Assembly (NCBI GenBank): GCA_020746105.1
Contig: CM036617.1
Location: 203,257,971 to 203,321,970, forward strand
Length of the DNA: 64,000 nt
Direction of reading: 5' to 3'
Origin: Trogon surrucura
Taxonomy: Eukaryota > Chordata > Aves > Trogoniformes > Trogonidae
In this document: positions 1 to 12,348 of the stretch, one piece after another
How the letters are laid out: every line of letters starts with the position of its first letter
How positions within the stretch are numbered: the stretch's first letter is position 1
Program-made: the position numbers and the translations under genes
The notes under the pieces: model-generated
Told to the model about the DNA's origin: nothing
The model's input: the letters and a program-made list of their open reading frames with translations, nothing else
Database searches by the model: none

Positions 1-644
1 CCACGCTGGAGCAGGTTGACCGGTGGGACTTTTGGGACGCTGCGGGTGGCTCACGCTGGAGCAGTTTCCCCCGAAGGACTGCGCCTCAGACTCACGAGGG
101 GTGGGCTGCCCCTCGTGAGGTGTCTCGCGTTGGGCAGTTTGTGATGAATTGCCCTTCGTGGGACGACTCACGCGGAGAAGAGAGCGTGAAGCTTGTCTCC
201 CGTGAGAGGGACCCCACAGTGGCCCTGGGGAAGAGTGAAGAGTCCTCCCCCGGAATGAAGAAGCGGTGGAAACAACGTCGGATGAACTGACCGCAGCCCC
301 CTTCCCTGTCCCCCTGAGCCACTCGGGGGGAGGAGGTGGAGAAACCGGGATTGATGTTAAGCCCGGGAAGAAGGGAGGGATGCGGGGGAAGGTGTTCTGT
401 TTAAGATCTGTTTGCTCTTTCTCATTTCTCACTACTCCTCTCTGATTAGTTCTTTTAATAAATGTACCTAATTTCCCCAAAACTGAGTCTGTTTTGCCCG
501 GGACAGTAAATGAGGGTGATCTCCCTGTCCTTATCTCAAACCCTGAACCCTTGGAAATATTTTCTCCCCCTGTCTAGCCGTGAAGGGGGAGTGAGAGAGC
601 AGCTGTGTGGGTACCTGGCGGCTGGCCAGGGTCAACCCACCACA
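1..644 (+). mobile_element. Endogenous retrovirus LTR, 3' half (ERVL-like), cut by window start
   Basis: This is the 3' part of a long terminal repeat. It aligns by eye, over its whole length, with 32110-32752 of the complete LTR further along, in the same orientation. It ends in CCCACCACA at 644, the usual CA end of an LTR. An AATAAA poly(A) signal lies at 457-462, followed by a T/G-rich stretch and a U5-like end. Positions 1-250 hold several diverged units of about 45 bp, recognisable by CTGGAGCAG and ACTCACG motifs. The first 360 bases are unusually CpG-rich. No primer binding site follows position 644, so this is either a solo LTR or the 3' LTR of a provirus lying left of the window. Assignment to ERVL rests on my memory of avian LTRs with this 3' end and is inference. 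The 76-residue antisense ORF at 92-322 is a by-product of the sequence composition. Confidence 0.8.
457..462 (+). promoter_or_regulatory. LTR poly(A) signal AATAAA
   Basis: A canonical AATAAA hexamer lies about 180 bases before the LTR end. The same signal occurs at the equivalent place (32573-32578) in the related LTR, which supports it as the retroviral polyadenylation signal. Confidence 0.65.
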
Positions 645-2471
645 TACAGCAATATAGCTCAATTGATTAAAATGGAGATTATCCATCATGCTAGCATAAA
701 TTAGATCTATAGTCTTTGTATTCAGTCTTCTGTAGATACCTCTCACCAGGCTAAAGAGTCTAGGGAAAAAAGGTTTTTTTGGTATGTTTTGCAGTCTCTT
801 CAGAATGCCACAGTTAAACTAACCCAAAGAATTTTACACTTAGTCATCCATTGTTATTATTACCATACCAGGAGTAAGCACCACCTCAGCTTAAAATCCA
901 TTCCTTATTTATAATACTGTTAGAATTGCTTTCTGGCATTCACCAGGTGAAGAAGCTAATGAAAATCTCACAGCTTTTGCTGTCACTCAAGGACTTGTGG
1001 ATAAAAAGTAATCTGTAGCTTGAGGATGCTGGAAACCAGAAGCTGGACAGTGTACATAATGATTGACAGCTTAGGTATTCTACTAAGGCTGGAATCTATC
1101 TCCCTCTGCTATAGCTGAATCGCATGGGAGACTTTATATCATGGGACAAATATTCGGTTTATTCAGGCAATCAGTCCATTAACATGGAAGTTCGGAAAAC
1201 TAAAAACATCGGTGAATTTCAGCAAGCATTTTCCTTCAAGAAAACCTTCAACGTCATATGCATCTAATGTCTGTGAGCACATTTTAAACAGGAAAGCTCT
1301 TCCAATGAATCTTGCTTAAATGCTTTTTATTATTGAGGACTACTCGTGCAAGTATCTACTAGGCTCCAAAGTATGGGGTGGAACTGGAAGTGCAGAATAA
1401 ACAAATATATCTTCTTGACGCGCTGTCCAGTTTTAGTATTCTAGCATTGTGCTTGATCTTGCTTTTAAATAAATAAAATTTAAGCTTGAAGAAGGAATTT
1501 TAATTTTAAATACTGGGCTAGTCAGTCCATCAGTCACTAGGTACAATTTGCATATTATATGCCTCCTTGAATAAGCTATGCATTAGTCACACTAATTTTC
1601 CATGGGCATTTTGGTCATCAGAAAAAAATGGCAAGCTGCAGTGAAAATAGGAAAAAAAAAGTAGCTGAGAGTGAAGGTTTTTGTTTACTGTTTCTTTCAC
1701 GGCATAACTGAAAGTGTAATGCATGAACAAAAGAAATACCCACTACATTCAGGCTCTGAAGATCTGTGGTGCTGTATAGTAATCCATGGAATAGAAGGAA
1801 ATTTTGTGTGAGATTTTAAAAATAGTTGAAGTTTAAAAGCAGCCCCAGAGGACTGAAATTCAGGAAGAACTAGATGCCTAACTCCCTATACTATTTTGCA
1901 AATAATTTACCTTAAATTAGGTAATTAGCTTGAAATCATATTAAGGATTTAAGTTACAGTTTCCTTGGCAGCAGCCTGGAAAGAAAAAGGTAGAATGAGA
2001 GGGCTGCAAAAGGTGGATAAGTGTGGATGTATAGAAAGATGTATGCGGATCAAACTGTTACTGATATCACTACTATATATTTTCAACAAGAATTACTTCA
2101 TACTATGTTGTTAAATGCTTTTTTTTGCCATTATTTATTTTTCCAATGCTAACACTATTATTCCAATGCTAATACTACTGCTGGCAGCAGTATTAGCATT
2201 GCTATAATATTGGTATAATGCTTCTTAATGTATTTTTTGGCTTGATAAGCTTGATATGTCTACATATACAGTCAAATTAGGATGTTAAATAATTCATACA
2301 GGGGATCATGGAATATTATGGAGCGTATTGCAGTTTGGTGACACAAAAAAAAATAATGGAAAACCTCTGAATGGTACAACACTAAGTATAGTACATAATT
2401 GAATATTAAACAGAAATTCAGATTAAAAAGGGGTGGTTGCCCTACATTAATTACCCAATACTAAAGAGACA
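645..2471. other. AT-rich non-coding stretch
   Basis: No gene or recognisable transposon is seen here. The only clear structure is the direct repeat plus hairpin at 2141-2200, listed separately. ORFs in this stretch are short and unlike any family I know. Confidence 0.6.
2141..2200. repeat. 20-bp direct repeat leading into a hairpin
   Basis: A 20-base unit beginning TTCCAATGCTAA occurs at 2141-2160 and again, with few differences, at 2161-2180. The second copy runs into an inverted repeat. AATGCTAATAC (2165-2175) is the exact reverse complement of GTATTAGCATT (2190-2200). The bases between them, TGCTG and CAGCA, also pair, leaving a small bulge and a tight loop. The origin is unknown. Confidence 0.7.
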
Positions 2472-3690
2472 AGAATCACAGAATCGTTGAAAAGACCTCT
2501 GGGTTTATCAAGTCCCAACATCACCACATCAGCTAGACTATGGCACTTGGTGCCACATCCAGCCTTTCCTTAAGGGACAGTGACTCCAGGAATGGTGACT
2601 CTACCCCTTTCCTTGGCTGTGAATTCCAGTGCCTGAGCACCCTCTCCATGAGGAAGGGCTGCCTGAGATCCAACCTAAACCTCCCCTGATGCAGTTTCAG
2701 GCCGTGCCCTCTCATCCTGTCACTCATTGCCCGGGAGAAGAGCCTGACTACACCCTCCCTTCAGGCAGTTGTAGAGAGTGATAAGGTCCCCCCCAAGTCT
2801 CCTCTTCTCCAGGCTAAACACTCCCTCAGCCTCTCCTCACAGGACTTTCCCTCCAGTCCCTTCCCCAGCCTCGTTGCTCTTCTCTGGACCCGCTCCAGCC
2901 CCTCAATGTTTTTCTTGCGGTGAGGGGACCAGATCTGCACACAGGGCTCAAGCGGAGGCCTCCCCAGTGCTGACCACAAGAGCAGAATTACATCCCTGCT
3001 CCTGCTGGCCAACACTGGTCCTGATACAAGCCAGGATGCCACTGGCGTTCTGGGCCACCTGGGCACACTCCTGGCTCATGTTCAGCCGGTTGTCAACCAG
3101 CACTCCCAGGTCCCTCTCTGCCGGGCCGCTCTTCAGCCACTCCTCCGCCAGTCAGTAGCGCTGCAGAGGGTTGTTGTGGCCAAAGTGTAGGACCCTGCAC
3201 TTGGTCTTGTTGAACTTCATACTGCTGGCCTCAGTCCGTTGACTCAGCATGTCCAGGCCCCTCTGCAGTGCCTTCCTACCCTCTGGCAGATTGACGCTGC
3301 CCCCAGCTTGGTGTCAGCTGTGAACTTACTAAGGGAAGACTCAATCCTCGCATCCAAGTCATCAATGAAGATGTTGAATAGGACTGGGCCCAGTACTGAT
3401 CCCTGGGGGACACTGCTCGCCAGCTGAATGGTCGCTGCACGCCAATTGGATGCAGCATCATTCACCACCATTCTCTGGGCCCGGTTGTCCAACCAGTTTT
3501 TTACCCAGTGAAGGGTGCACCTGTCCAAGCCATGGGCTGCCAGCTTTTCAAGGAGGATGCTGTGGGAGACTGTGTTAAATGCTTTGCTGAAGTCAAGGTA
3601 GACCACATCCACAGGCTTCCCCTTATCCACTAGGCACATCACCTAGTCGTAAAAGGAGATGTGATTGGTCAGACAGGACCAATCCTGCCA
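2472..3690 (-). mobile_element. CR1 LINE, 5' truncated, minus strand
   Basis: This is a chicken-repeat-1 non-LTR retrotransposon read from right to left. The 3' tail is at 2472 (AATCACAGAATC on the plus strand). Moving upstream, the C-terminal part of ORF2 is seen in fragments at 2533-2727 and 2761-3066, then the RT domain at 3244-3675. The copy breaks off near 3690, just upstream of the conserved SCLTN...FYD segment that precedes RT motif A. The reading frame is split by several frameshifts, and an in-frame stop follows FYD. It closely resembles the copies at 24447-25571 and 40905-42343 in its tail and C-terminal sequence, so the three probably belong to related CR1 subfamilies. Confidence 0.92.
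3244..3675 (-). pseudogene. Decayed CR1 ORF2 reverse transcriptase core
   Basis: This is part of the CR1 reverse transcriptase, which copies element RNA at a nicked target site. In the translated minus strand, motif A is seen as [15 protein letters not shown] and motif B as [20 protein letters not shown]. The motif that should read FADD is FTAD, so the first of the two catalytic aspartates has become alanine. That change alone would abolish polymerase activity. An in-frame stop lies just upstream (FYD*), and the frame ends soon after motif C. It is a broken fragment of a much longer ORF2 of roughly 900 or more residues in intact elements. Confidence 0.88.
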
Positions 3691-4051
3691 AGAATGAAAG
3701 CATCAACAAGGCAGGACCTTCAAGAATGTTTTGCCTCTAAGAACATCAAAGTTCTGTAGGCAGAAGAATTGCTCTTTGGTAGATACTGCTGTATATTAGA
3801 AACACTAAACTCTCTGTTGCTAACAATTCCAAAGAAAAATCAGATCGCTGTTACATTTTTCTCTGAGGGATCTTTTATTATTACTTATCACTCTATGTTT
3901 CAACCAAAATGCTTACTGCTCCTTATTTGTTTACTAGTATGTTTATTTATTAAAATCCTTGAGTGTTCTTTCTTTCAGAAAACTTATGCAATTAATGGTA
4001 TGTCTTTTGAATACAGACCTGTATATGTCATGAGCATATAAGTTATGTTAT
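3691..4051. other. Unique sequence between two CR1 copies
   Basis: About 360 bases between opposite-oriented CR1 elements. It contains a 90-residue open frame (3769-4041) rich in hydrophobic residues with no recognisable motif, which I read as chance. Nothing else is seen. Confidence 0.5.
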
Positions 4052-4779
4052 AAACTGGGCACAGAGTGGGTTGAGAGTAGCCCTGAAGAGAAGAATCTGG
4101 GGCTGTTGATTGATTAGAAGCTCAACATGAGCCAGCAGTGCACTCATGCAACCCAGAAGGCCAACTGCATCCTGGGATGTATGAGGAGAAGCGTAGCCAG
4201 CAGGTCAAGAGAGGTGATTCTCCCCCTTTACTCTGCTCTTGTGAGACCCCACCTCAAATACTGCGTCGAGTTCTAGTGCCCCCACCATAAGAGAGACATA
4301 GAACTGTTGGAGCGTATTTAGAGGAGGGCCACAAAGATGATGCAGGGGCTGGAGCACCTCTGTCACGAGGATAGGCTGTGAGAGCTGGGATTGTTCGGTC
4401 TTGAAAAGAGAAGACTTCAGGGGAACCTAAGAGCTGCCTTCCAATACCTGAAGGGATCCTACAGGAAGGCTGGGGAGGGACTTTTTACAAGAGTGTCCAG
4501 CGATAGGACAAGGGGAAATGGGTTTAAATTGAAGGAGAATAGATTTAGATTAGATCTTAGGAAGAAATTCTTCAGTAGGAGGGTGGCAAGACTTTGGAAT
4601 AAATTGCCCAGAGATGTTGTGGCTGCCCCCTCCCTGGAGATGTTCAAGGCCAGATTGGACAGAGCCTTGAGTAGCCTGATCTAGTTGAGGGGCGTCCCTG
4701 CCCATGACAGGGAGGTTGGATTAGATCATCTCTACGGTCCCTTCCAACCTAGGCCGTTCTATGATTCTATGATTCTATG
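4052..4779 (+). mobile_element. CR1 LINE 3' fragment, plus strand
   Basis: This 5'-truncated CR1 begins downstream of the RT catalytic motifs, in the segment encoding the linker and C-terminal domain (YEERL...LFSLEKRR type). It ends in the characteristic octamer tail GATTCTATGATTCTATG at 4763-4779. The open frame at 4391-4684 encodes the usual C-terminal part of ORF2: FGLEKRRLQGNL, then RTRGNGFKLKENRFRLDLRK, then the LWNKLP segment. Earlier codons are interrupted, for example by a TAG in the AQHEPAV-type region. The FQYLKGSYRKAGEG variant is shared with the copies at 15050, 49860 and 61252. Confidence 0.93.
4391..4684 (+). pseudogene. CR1 ORF2 C-terminal remnant
   Basis: A 97-residue open frame inside the CR1 copy corresponding to the extreme C-terminus of ORF2, downstream of the reverse transcriptase. 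It is recognised by the block LEKRRLQGNL near residue 5, RGNGFKLKENRFRLDL around residues 41-56 and the LWNKLPRDV block near residue 68. The first methionine is a chance start within the domain. No catalytic residues are present. Confidence 0.8.
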
Positions 4780-5996
4780 TTATGTGTTAAGTGGAGCATT
4801 TCCCCTTTTCTTTCTCCCTCTTAGACTGTCTTTCCTTGGAGTTGTTTCTACATGTATCACCATGATGTCCCACGACCTTTGCTAACATTAATGAATTTTT
4901 GTTTACTGTAAGTCTTTCCTGAACAGAACCTGTCCTGTAATGTCATACTGCTAGCCACGTAAGGAAGGGAAGGAGTAAATGGGTTCTGTGTATCCTGAAG
5001 ATGCCCCACTGAAGCAGGGACTGATTGAAATTCCAGTGCGATGAGTGTTCCTTCTGTATTATTTATGCTTGGAATTCATGTCTATGTGTTGGGTAGCTGA
5101 GGGTTTTCAAAACCTTCAGCTTTTTGACAGATCCTATTTTGGTTGTGTGTGGTTTTTTTGTGAGCTTATTACAGACTTCCTCTACCTTATTTTTAATGAG
5201 AAATATCCTAACTAATCATTCTGCAATGCAGGCAGTTTGTGACATTGGGGAACATTTCTCACATTTCTGCATAAGTCTTGTGAGATTCAGAACAGCTGTT
5301 TTCTTTACATACCATTGCTTTTACTTCTGCTGATTTTTTTCAACAAATATATGAAGTGCTTCCAAAATAAAACTCATTTTCTGGATGCAAAAGAGAACTT
5401 TAAAGACATACCCTGAAAACAAAGATGTAGAATTGTTTGAAATGTCAGACTTATAGTCTACATATAGGAAAGCCTGGGTTTTTAGGTTGTTGTTTTTTTT
5501 TTTTCCTGTGCTTCCAAGTCTCAGATGGGAGTAAAGTGACCCAAATCTTCTGGAGGAGGATTGAAAGCAACACACAGAGAAAAAGTGAAGATTGTATTGC
5601 AGTCTTATTGTTTCCTACCTTTCTGTGATTGCTCTGAGGGAGCCAGAGGCTTGAATTTTCAAGTCTTAGTTAAATCTCATATCATGTTCTCAGCATAGTG
5701 TTAGCTTTCTTGTCAGTTACCAACATTGACCCAGAAGGTGTTAGCACTAGGTATAAGTTGTGAGAACGGGTTAGGAGTAATGAGAGTTACCACTATTCAT
5801 GAACTGATGATATGTAATGGTTCTGTGTGCATTTTAGGAATCTTCTTTGTGTTCATTTTTTAAAAATACCATTATGTTCTTAAATTTAATAGGACATTTC
5901 CACTTGTGGTAATAGACTTGACTATTTGTAATAGAAATTCAAATAACAGACAATGACATCCTTTAGGATGCCTTGACATGTTAGAATAGCTTTCCT

Positions 5997-6024
5997 AATA
6001 TATCATTTTATAAAATGATATATT
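5997..6024. repeat. Perfect 28-bp palindrome
   Basis: The arm AATATATCATTTTA (5997-6010) is followed directly by its exact reverse complement (6011-6024), with no spacer. The central bases are TATA. It could form a cruciform or be the remnant of a small inverted-repeat element. No target-site duplication was found. Confidence 0.85.
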
Positions 6025-9000
6025 CTGATGTCTAGAAGCTGCTAACTTTCTTCGGAGTATAACATTTGATTGTACAAGTTAATCATAGCCATTTGTTTAT
6101 GTATGGGCAAACTAATTTTATGGAGCAAATACTGAATAAAAGAAAATTAAAATAGTGCATATCTATATACTAACTATAAATGCTAACATTGAATTGATAA
6201 GGGCTTTAGATAATTTTGAGAAACAATTAAAACATCTTACCTGGGTTAGTAAGTGTTGTAATTTTAGAGAAATGGAAGATATGGTCCAGCTACCTGTAGA
6301 TTTCACACGTTATTAGGAGAGATGATCAGATACTTCTTCTCTAATTCCTGTTTCTATTGACTCTGAAAGTAAGCATTCCTTTCTTGCCCTGTCAGATGCA
6401 ACTGAGCCTCACTTCAACTGATACAACGCTCTTACCTGTCTGGTTTTGACTTACATGGAAACAATGTGCAACAATATCTATGATAAAGCAGAAATAGAGA
6501 CTAGTGGTAGAAATAAAGTATTTTATTGTATCCCATTCCCAGGATTCAAAATGTACAAAATCACAGGTATAGGTACAATGCCTGACCACCTGAAATTTAA
6601 TGGGGTACTGAATTTGTCAGAAATTCAGAGGAAGAGTAAGAAGAGCAGTAATAATTAAGACTAATAACATCCTCACTAAGACATACTGCCTGGGAACATT
6701 TTTATGTATTTTCTATGTGTTGTGTTGTCCAGACAAACACAAAATCACCTACATGATGATCCTCTGCAGGAAATTGCTATTCCAAGGCTCACAGAAACAG
6801 GTAAACATAGACCAGAAAGCTACAAATTTCTTGATCAGGTAATGGCCATTTTTCTATCTTCCAAGAAGGAACAAATATATATGCTTCTCCCATTAAGTGT
6901 TATTTTGACAGTGAATAACCCATGTTGTTGTTATTTTGTATGATATGGCTCTCTTAAACATCCATTGCATTATGTTGCTCTTCAAGTCATCATAAAATCA
7001 GGACCAAGTTTTTAGTGAGAGTTATAAAGTCCAAGTGTGACTGTACCCCCGTTTTTCCTAGGGTAACAGTTTCTTCTGGATTTGCCTTAAACCCACACAT
7101 CGAGATAGTTCTGTTCAGTGGGAGAACAGAGTGAGGAACACTATTTTGACTACAATTATTTTCACTGTACGAAAAAAGACACAACCAGCAGCCGGCTTAT
7201 AAGGACTTGCTCATCCAGCACAAGGGATGCAATGGTTTGACTTTGCTAAAGGATTAGGGTTAGCAACTACTAAAGTGGAAGAGAGTGTAGAACATCTCTA
7301 GTCAGCAGGCAAGCATTCAGAACTAAAACCTTAAAGTTCTATTAATTATTAAATTACTAAATGTTCCCTTGACTTTTCTTCAGTGTTCTCTTTCAATGAT
7401 GATAGGTACATTTTTCAAAATTCATATAATAAGCCTCATTGTTAGCTTCTAAGCTTTGAATATCCTTTCATCCTTACTGGTAGCATTATAAGAAAAGCTC
7501 CTAAATGGATATGCACTGCATTTATAAAAATATGCAAAGTCATGAGTTTAGACATATTCAAATATACATTTGAAATATAATTTCTTTCACACAACAATAA
7601 CAACTTTGCTGCAATACTGATGTGCTCTGCATTTTAAATGTTGTGATGCCAGATTCAGAATTATGTTGCCTATCTTTAAAAAATAATCCACAAATTCCTG
7701 AGATACCTGTCAAAAACAGATTCAGTAAAAGAAAAAAAGGAAAGTTTTCACCTGGTTTCTCCGGAAATTCCTTTTATGTTTGATTGATATGGTCTCTGAG
7801 GGAGTAAAAGGATGAGAAAGAGACCCACTAGTAGCTAGGATAACTTAAGGTTGTTGTTTGAGCGATATCTTACTTCCTTTTAGAATTTGATGGTACAGAT
7901 AACACTTTTATACTGCTCTTGTGGCATCAACAGCAAAGACTAAGCTGTTATTTGATGAAAACAACTGTCACAGGAACTTTGTGTTCATGAACACTGCAGA
8001 TATTCTTTCTTCAAGGATGTTCTGAGGGAACCTGGAAGCTCAGTTTCCAAGGATATAAGTCCTTTTTCATACCCTCTAAAAAAACTAGTAGACCACTGAA
8101 TACAAATGACACTACATAGAACAGTAAACTGAGTAATATTTCAATATTCAGTCATAATATGTAAATTGAAGAGTGTGTCATCACTTTTCACATCCGTAGT
8201 AAATGCTCTACTGATAGTCTTAAGTTAGCCCTGTGAGATCTGTTACTCATTAAGAAAAACCCACTATTTGAACAGGTATTTTTTTCCCTGAGCATTAAGT
8301 TTTCACTAATTATTTTTTTTTCTAAATAAATAAGTATTTAGGTATTTTAATATATTCTAGTAATGAATTATGTGAGTACTCAGAAGTCTAAATTATTTTC
8401 TAGAAAACTGTTTTCTAAGAAGTGACAGACTTTTTTTACAAAACTAAAAATACCTAGTTCTTTAGAACATGAAATTAAAATATGCTACTTTAAAATAAGT
8501 CTATCCTAAGTTTTTCCATGAATAAAAACATATGCAATGAGGAAAGTTATTAAGAAATCACCTGAAAGTTTTCTGTGATGAAGACTATATTTTAAAAGTC
8601 ATTGTCTACAAGACAATTTGTCCACTTCCTTCTTCCAGTCAGATATACAACCATGTTTTATATTTCTGGATAAATAAGGTAGCCATGAAACTCCTTGAAA
8701 AAAAAATCTTTGAATAGAAACTTTTGTAATACATAAGTAGAAAAAGAAATTCCAAATATCATGCTGATGTACTCTTGGCAGATCACAAGCCACATTATGA
8801 GAAATAGTGATATGGTAGTGAGTAAATTATGGTTAATATTTCAGAAAATATTTGCTTGTGTTAAACATCTTCCACCTCTATCTTCCAACTGAAAACAATT
8901 ATAACCGAAAGTAGGGAGGAATAATATTTTCTTTTAAACCCTTCTTTCATCTAATCTTAGCTATGTAAATGTTGATATAAAACTTATAGCTCAAGAGTGA

Positions 9001-9080
9001 GAAAGATTAGAGGTGATATGAATGGGATAGATACAGAATCTACATTATTTTGGTATGTACACACTTTTCTACCTACTGTC

Positions 9081-9106
9081 AAAAAAAAAAAAAAAAGAAG
9101 AAGAAG
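9081..9106 (+). repeat. Poly(A) followed by GAA repeats
   Basis: A run of about 16 A is followed by several GAA/AAG units. It is a simple low-complexity tract, and no retroposon body precedes it that I can recognise. Confidence 0.8.
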
Positions 9107-12100
9107 CTGCAACATTATTTCATACAGTGGAAACGAGAAATTCAGGTTGAGATTAGAGACATGTGGAACCTGGCAGTTTATGTTCAGTAGTGCTTCACAT
9201 GACTTTTATTACTCTTACCTACATGGATTCCATTTGTGCCTCTTTCCTCATATTTCACTTTGTATTTAGCACATAATCAAAGAAAAATATAGTGGAGCCC
9301 ATAGAGGTGGATCCTCTGCCCTGATGAATTGAATTTATGCTAGTGTAATTTTATAGACTTTCTTATGGCAGCACAGGGAGTCAGGTTCACTGAGTTCTGT
9401 TTGATTTCCATTAGAAACCATAAATCCTTCTCCAGTGCTAGAAAATCAGCCCAGGTATCTCCAGATTCAGTTCCAATTCACTATCACATTTGCAAGTCAG
9501 AAAACCTCTCTGAAATGAATGATGAGTGAATCATTTTCTGTCAATCACATGATAAGCTATCTGTGAATGCCCAATGTGTATGTATTTTTCATAGTTAACT
9601 ACCAAAAAATGGAGAAATAAAGAGCCCACAGATTGCTTGGTTGACAACCAAAGGAATGAAATTATAATAAAATGTTTTTATTTCAAAAAATCAAGGTAGT
9701 TAAGAGGGTAATCATAGTCCTAGCTCCAATACTGCATAAACTTTTGCAACAGAGCCCCAGTGATTTCACAGCAGAGTAGGGACAGATGTGGGAACAGAGT
9801 ACTGCTCCTGTATATAACCTTCAGCTCAGGAATTCAGCTGTCTGTGCTCCAAAACTCATTTTGTTAAAGCATGGCCATATGCCCTTGGCTCAGTGTTAGT
9901 GGGAAAAATTGTTTATTGGGGGGAAAAGAAGATATGTAAGAGACTATAGAGATTCTATAACCTAAGCCATGCAAAATAAGAAAAGAAAAACCACTGAATT
10001 ACATTTTCTAAGTCAGGATTGCTAGTAAGTGAAGGATTCACAAGGAAAACACCGGCATAAGATGAAAACCCCTAAGAATAAAAGCAGTGAATTAGAAAAG
10101 AACAAGTCAGCAATATAAAGGATGAAGCCACAGCAAGGACCAGTGGAAATCCACCCTTCCTATCCTTATTAGCAACTGCCTGGCCAGCCCAGCCTCATCG
10201 CCTGTCTCACTGGGTAAAGTGAGCTTATTAATGTCTCACCATTGGTGTGCTGAAGTCCCAACTAGCTCCTGTGCTAACCAACAAATAACTGCTATCTGCT
10301 CTTGAATTGTTTAGATCCTGTTTGCAGTCTCTTTATTAATGGTGGAAGATCCGTAACTAAAATGACCTGTGAGGGAGGACCAAGGGGCTAAGAATTCCTT
10401 TCAGTATTTGTTCCCTAGGTAAAGAGTGAGTAAGGGAGAAGGATGTGGGCAAATTTATTACCTGCTTTGAAGGCTGACCTGTGAAAATGGTATAAATAAA
10501 TCTCCAGAAGCTGACTGTAAAAGGTCCTACTGCCACGTATTTTGGGTCTTCATACAGCTTCCCCTTCTGTATAGAGCTTGTGATAGAATAAGAATACACT
10601 GCTTAAAATATCTCTTGCTGTCTTTTCATATCTCATCGATTCAATATTTTATCTAAGTCTTTTTGTTGATCTTTTCTTCCAAGCGTTTTTCATTTTTGTG
10701 CCTTTGTTCACAAATAGCCTTTTACTTCCTCTGAACATGGTAAGTATTCGATGCGTGTTGGAACTTTTACAGCTATTCAGCCACCACGTTTCATGGCCTT
10801 AACCATGAAAGCTGGAAAAACATTATCTCCAGTTTTTCTTCTCACCCCCCTCCCTTCTGTCATGTAATCAAACATTCTTTGTATGGCTTTGTTCATGGCA
10901 GGATTTCACAGAATAGTTCAAAATGGATGATAGTTTTTAGGATGCTTGAATACACTCTACATTTAGTTTCCTTTGTCTGTGTGATGTCTTGCACAAGCAT
11001 TACCACGTCCTTTTATCATTTAATCAGAAATAGATTCACTATAACATAAAATTTTCTCCACTAAGTATAATGCATGACTTTTTTCTGCTTTATTTCGATC
11101 TTGGAGATTATAGTTTTCATCATCCAGATTCTTTTTGGTTGAACATTTCAACTATTTCCTTTTTAATTCATCTCCCTTTTTTTTTCAAGCAAAACCGTTT
11201 GTTTTCTTAGATTTCTTGATTTATTACACAGTTAAGGCAAGCAGCACAGTTACTATTTTAAGTTCAGTAGGTAATGCAGTACTAATAGCTAATCAAAGCC
11301 ATGCATTCAGTTTGTAAAAAGCAATACATATATCCAGTGAGTTACATTCAGCAGTAATTAATTTTTTTCTTAATCCCTGATCAGATGAATCTATAATCTA
11401 ACACTTGTAGTGTTTTGAATTTTTTCTTTCAGTAGATCTTTGAAAACCAATACATTATTGTGTATTTCTGTACACCTACTTTTACATTCTATTCCCTTAG
11501 ATTTTATAACCTTAGATATCTTACACCTGCTCTCTGCGTGAGTTAATATGTAAAAACATGAATTTTATGATTTATTTTGAAATTTCAATATGAGATTCAA
11601 ACTTGCATTCTTACCCTCAGATACATCCCATTAGCTACTATCTATAGTAAATTTTACAATATTCAAATAGCACAGAGAAAAAATTACAGGAAATTCTACT
11701 CATGATCTTGCTGCCTGTCATCTGATAAAATCAAGGTCCCACAAAGTAGAGCTCCAGATTAAATGTGTTCTAATAGAAAAATGCCAAGGTTAAATGTTAT
11801 GTGCATGCATTTCTTTTGTACATTTTATGTGTCACGTATCATTAAGAGCATTCTCAGTCCAGAAAACTTGAAAGAATGTTGATATCGTCTGTTTAGCGGG
11901 AAGGATTTTTTATTTATTTATTTTTTAAACTATAAAAGCAAAACTTGTGATTTAGCTACATCACATGTCATGTGTTCATAATCTTCAAGGGTGTAGCTGT
12001 TAGAAGAAGACACAATACCTCATTTTTCATGGCATGAGAAAGTATCTTTTTTTTTCAGGAGTGTTTCGCCGTATTACATGGGCATTCCATTTTCATAGCG

Positions 12101-12267
12101 TGGATGTGCTTGGAGAGTGCAAGGGGAAAGCAGCACTTGTGGACCACAGCTCAGCCATGGTAGAGCCTAAAATGCCCTGGTGCGGGGTGCTCTTTTTAAA
12201 AGAGCTATACTTCCTCTGTACTGGGGTGTTTGTGCTGCAGCTTTAGAGTGGAAATGCTTTGGTAACT

Positions 12268-12268
<1 letters not shown>

Positions 12269-12320
<52 letters not shown>

Positions 12321-12348
12321 ATCTATCTATCTATCTATCTGTCTATCA
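12269..12348 (+). repeat. (TATC)n microsatellite
   Basis: A tetranucleotide TATC/GATA array of about 80 bases is interrupted once by a single missing T near 12320 and by a TGTC variant near its right end. A run this long is probably polymorphic in length between individuals. Confidence 0.95.

Noticed and set aside
2778..3158. 126-codon plus-strand open frame
   Set aside because: It is antisense to the CR1 ORF2 relic; proline- and serine-rich text results from the complementary strand of the CR1 coding sequence.
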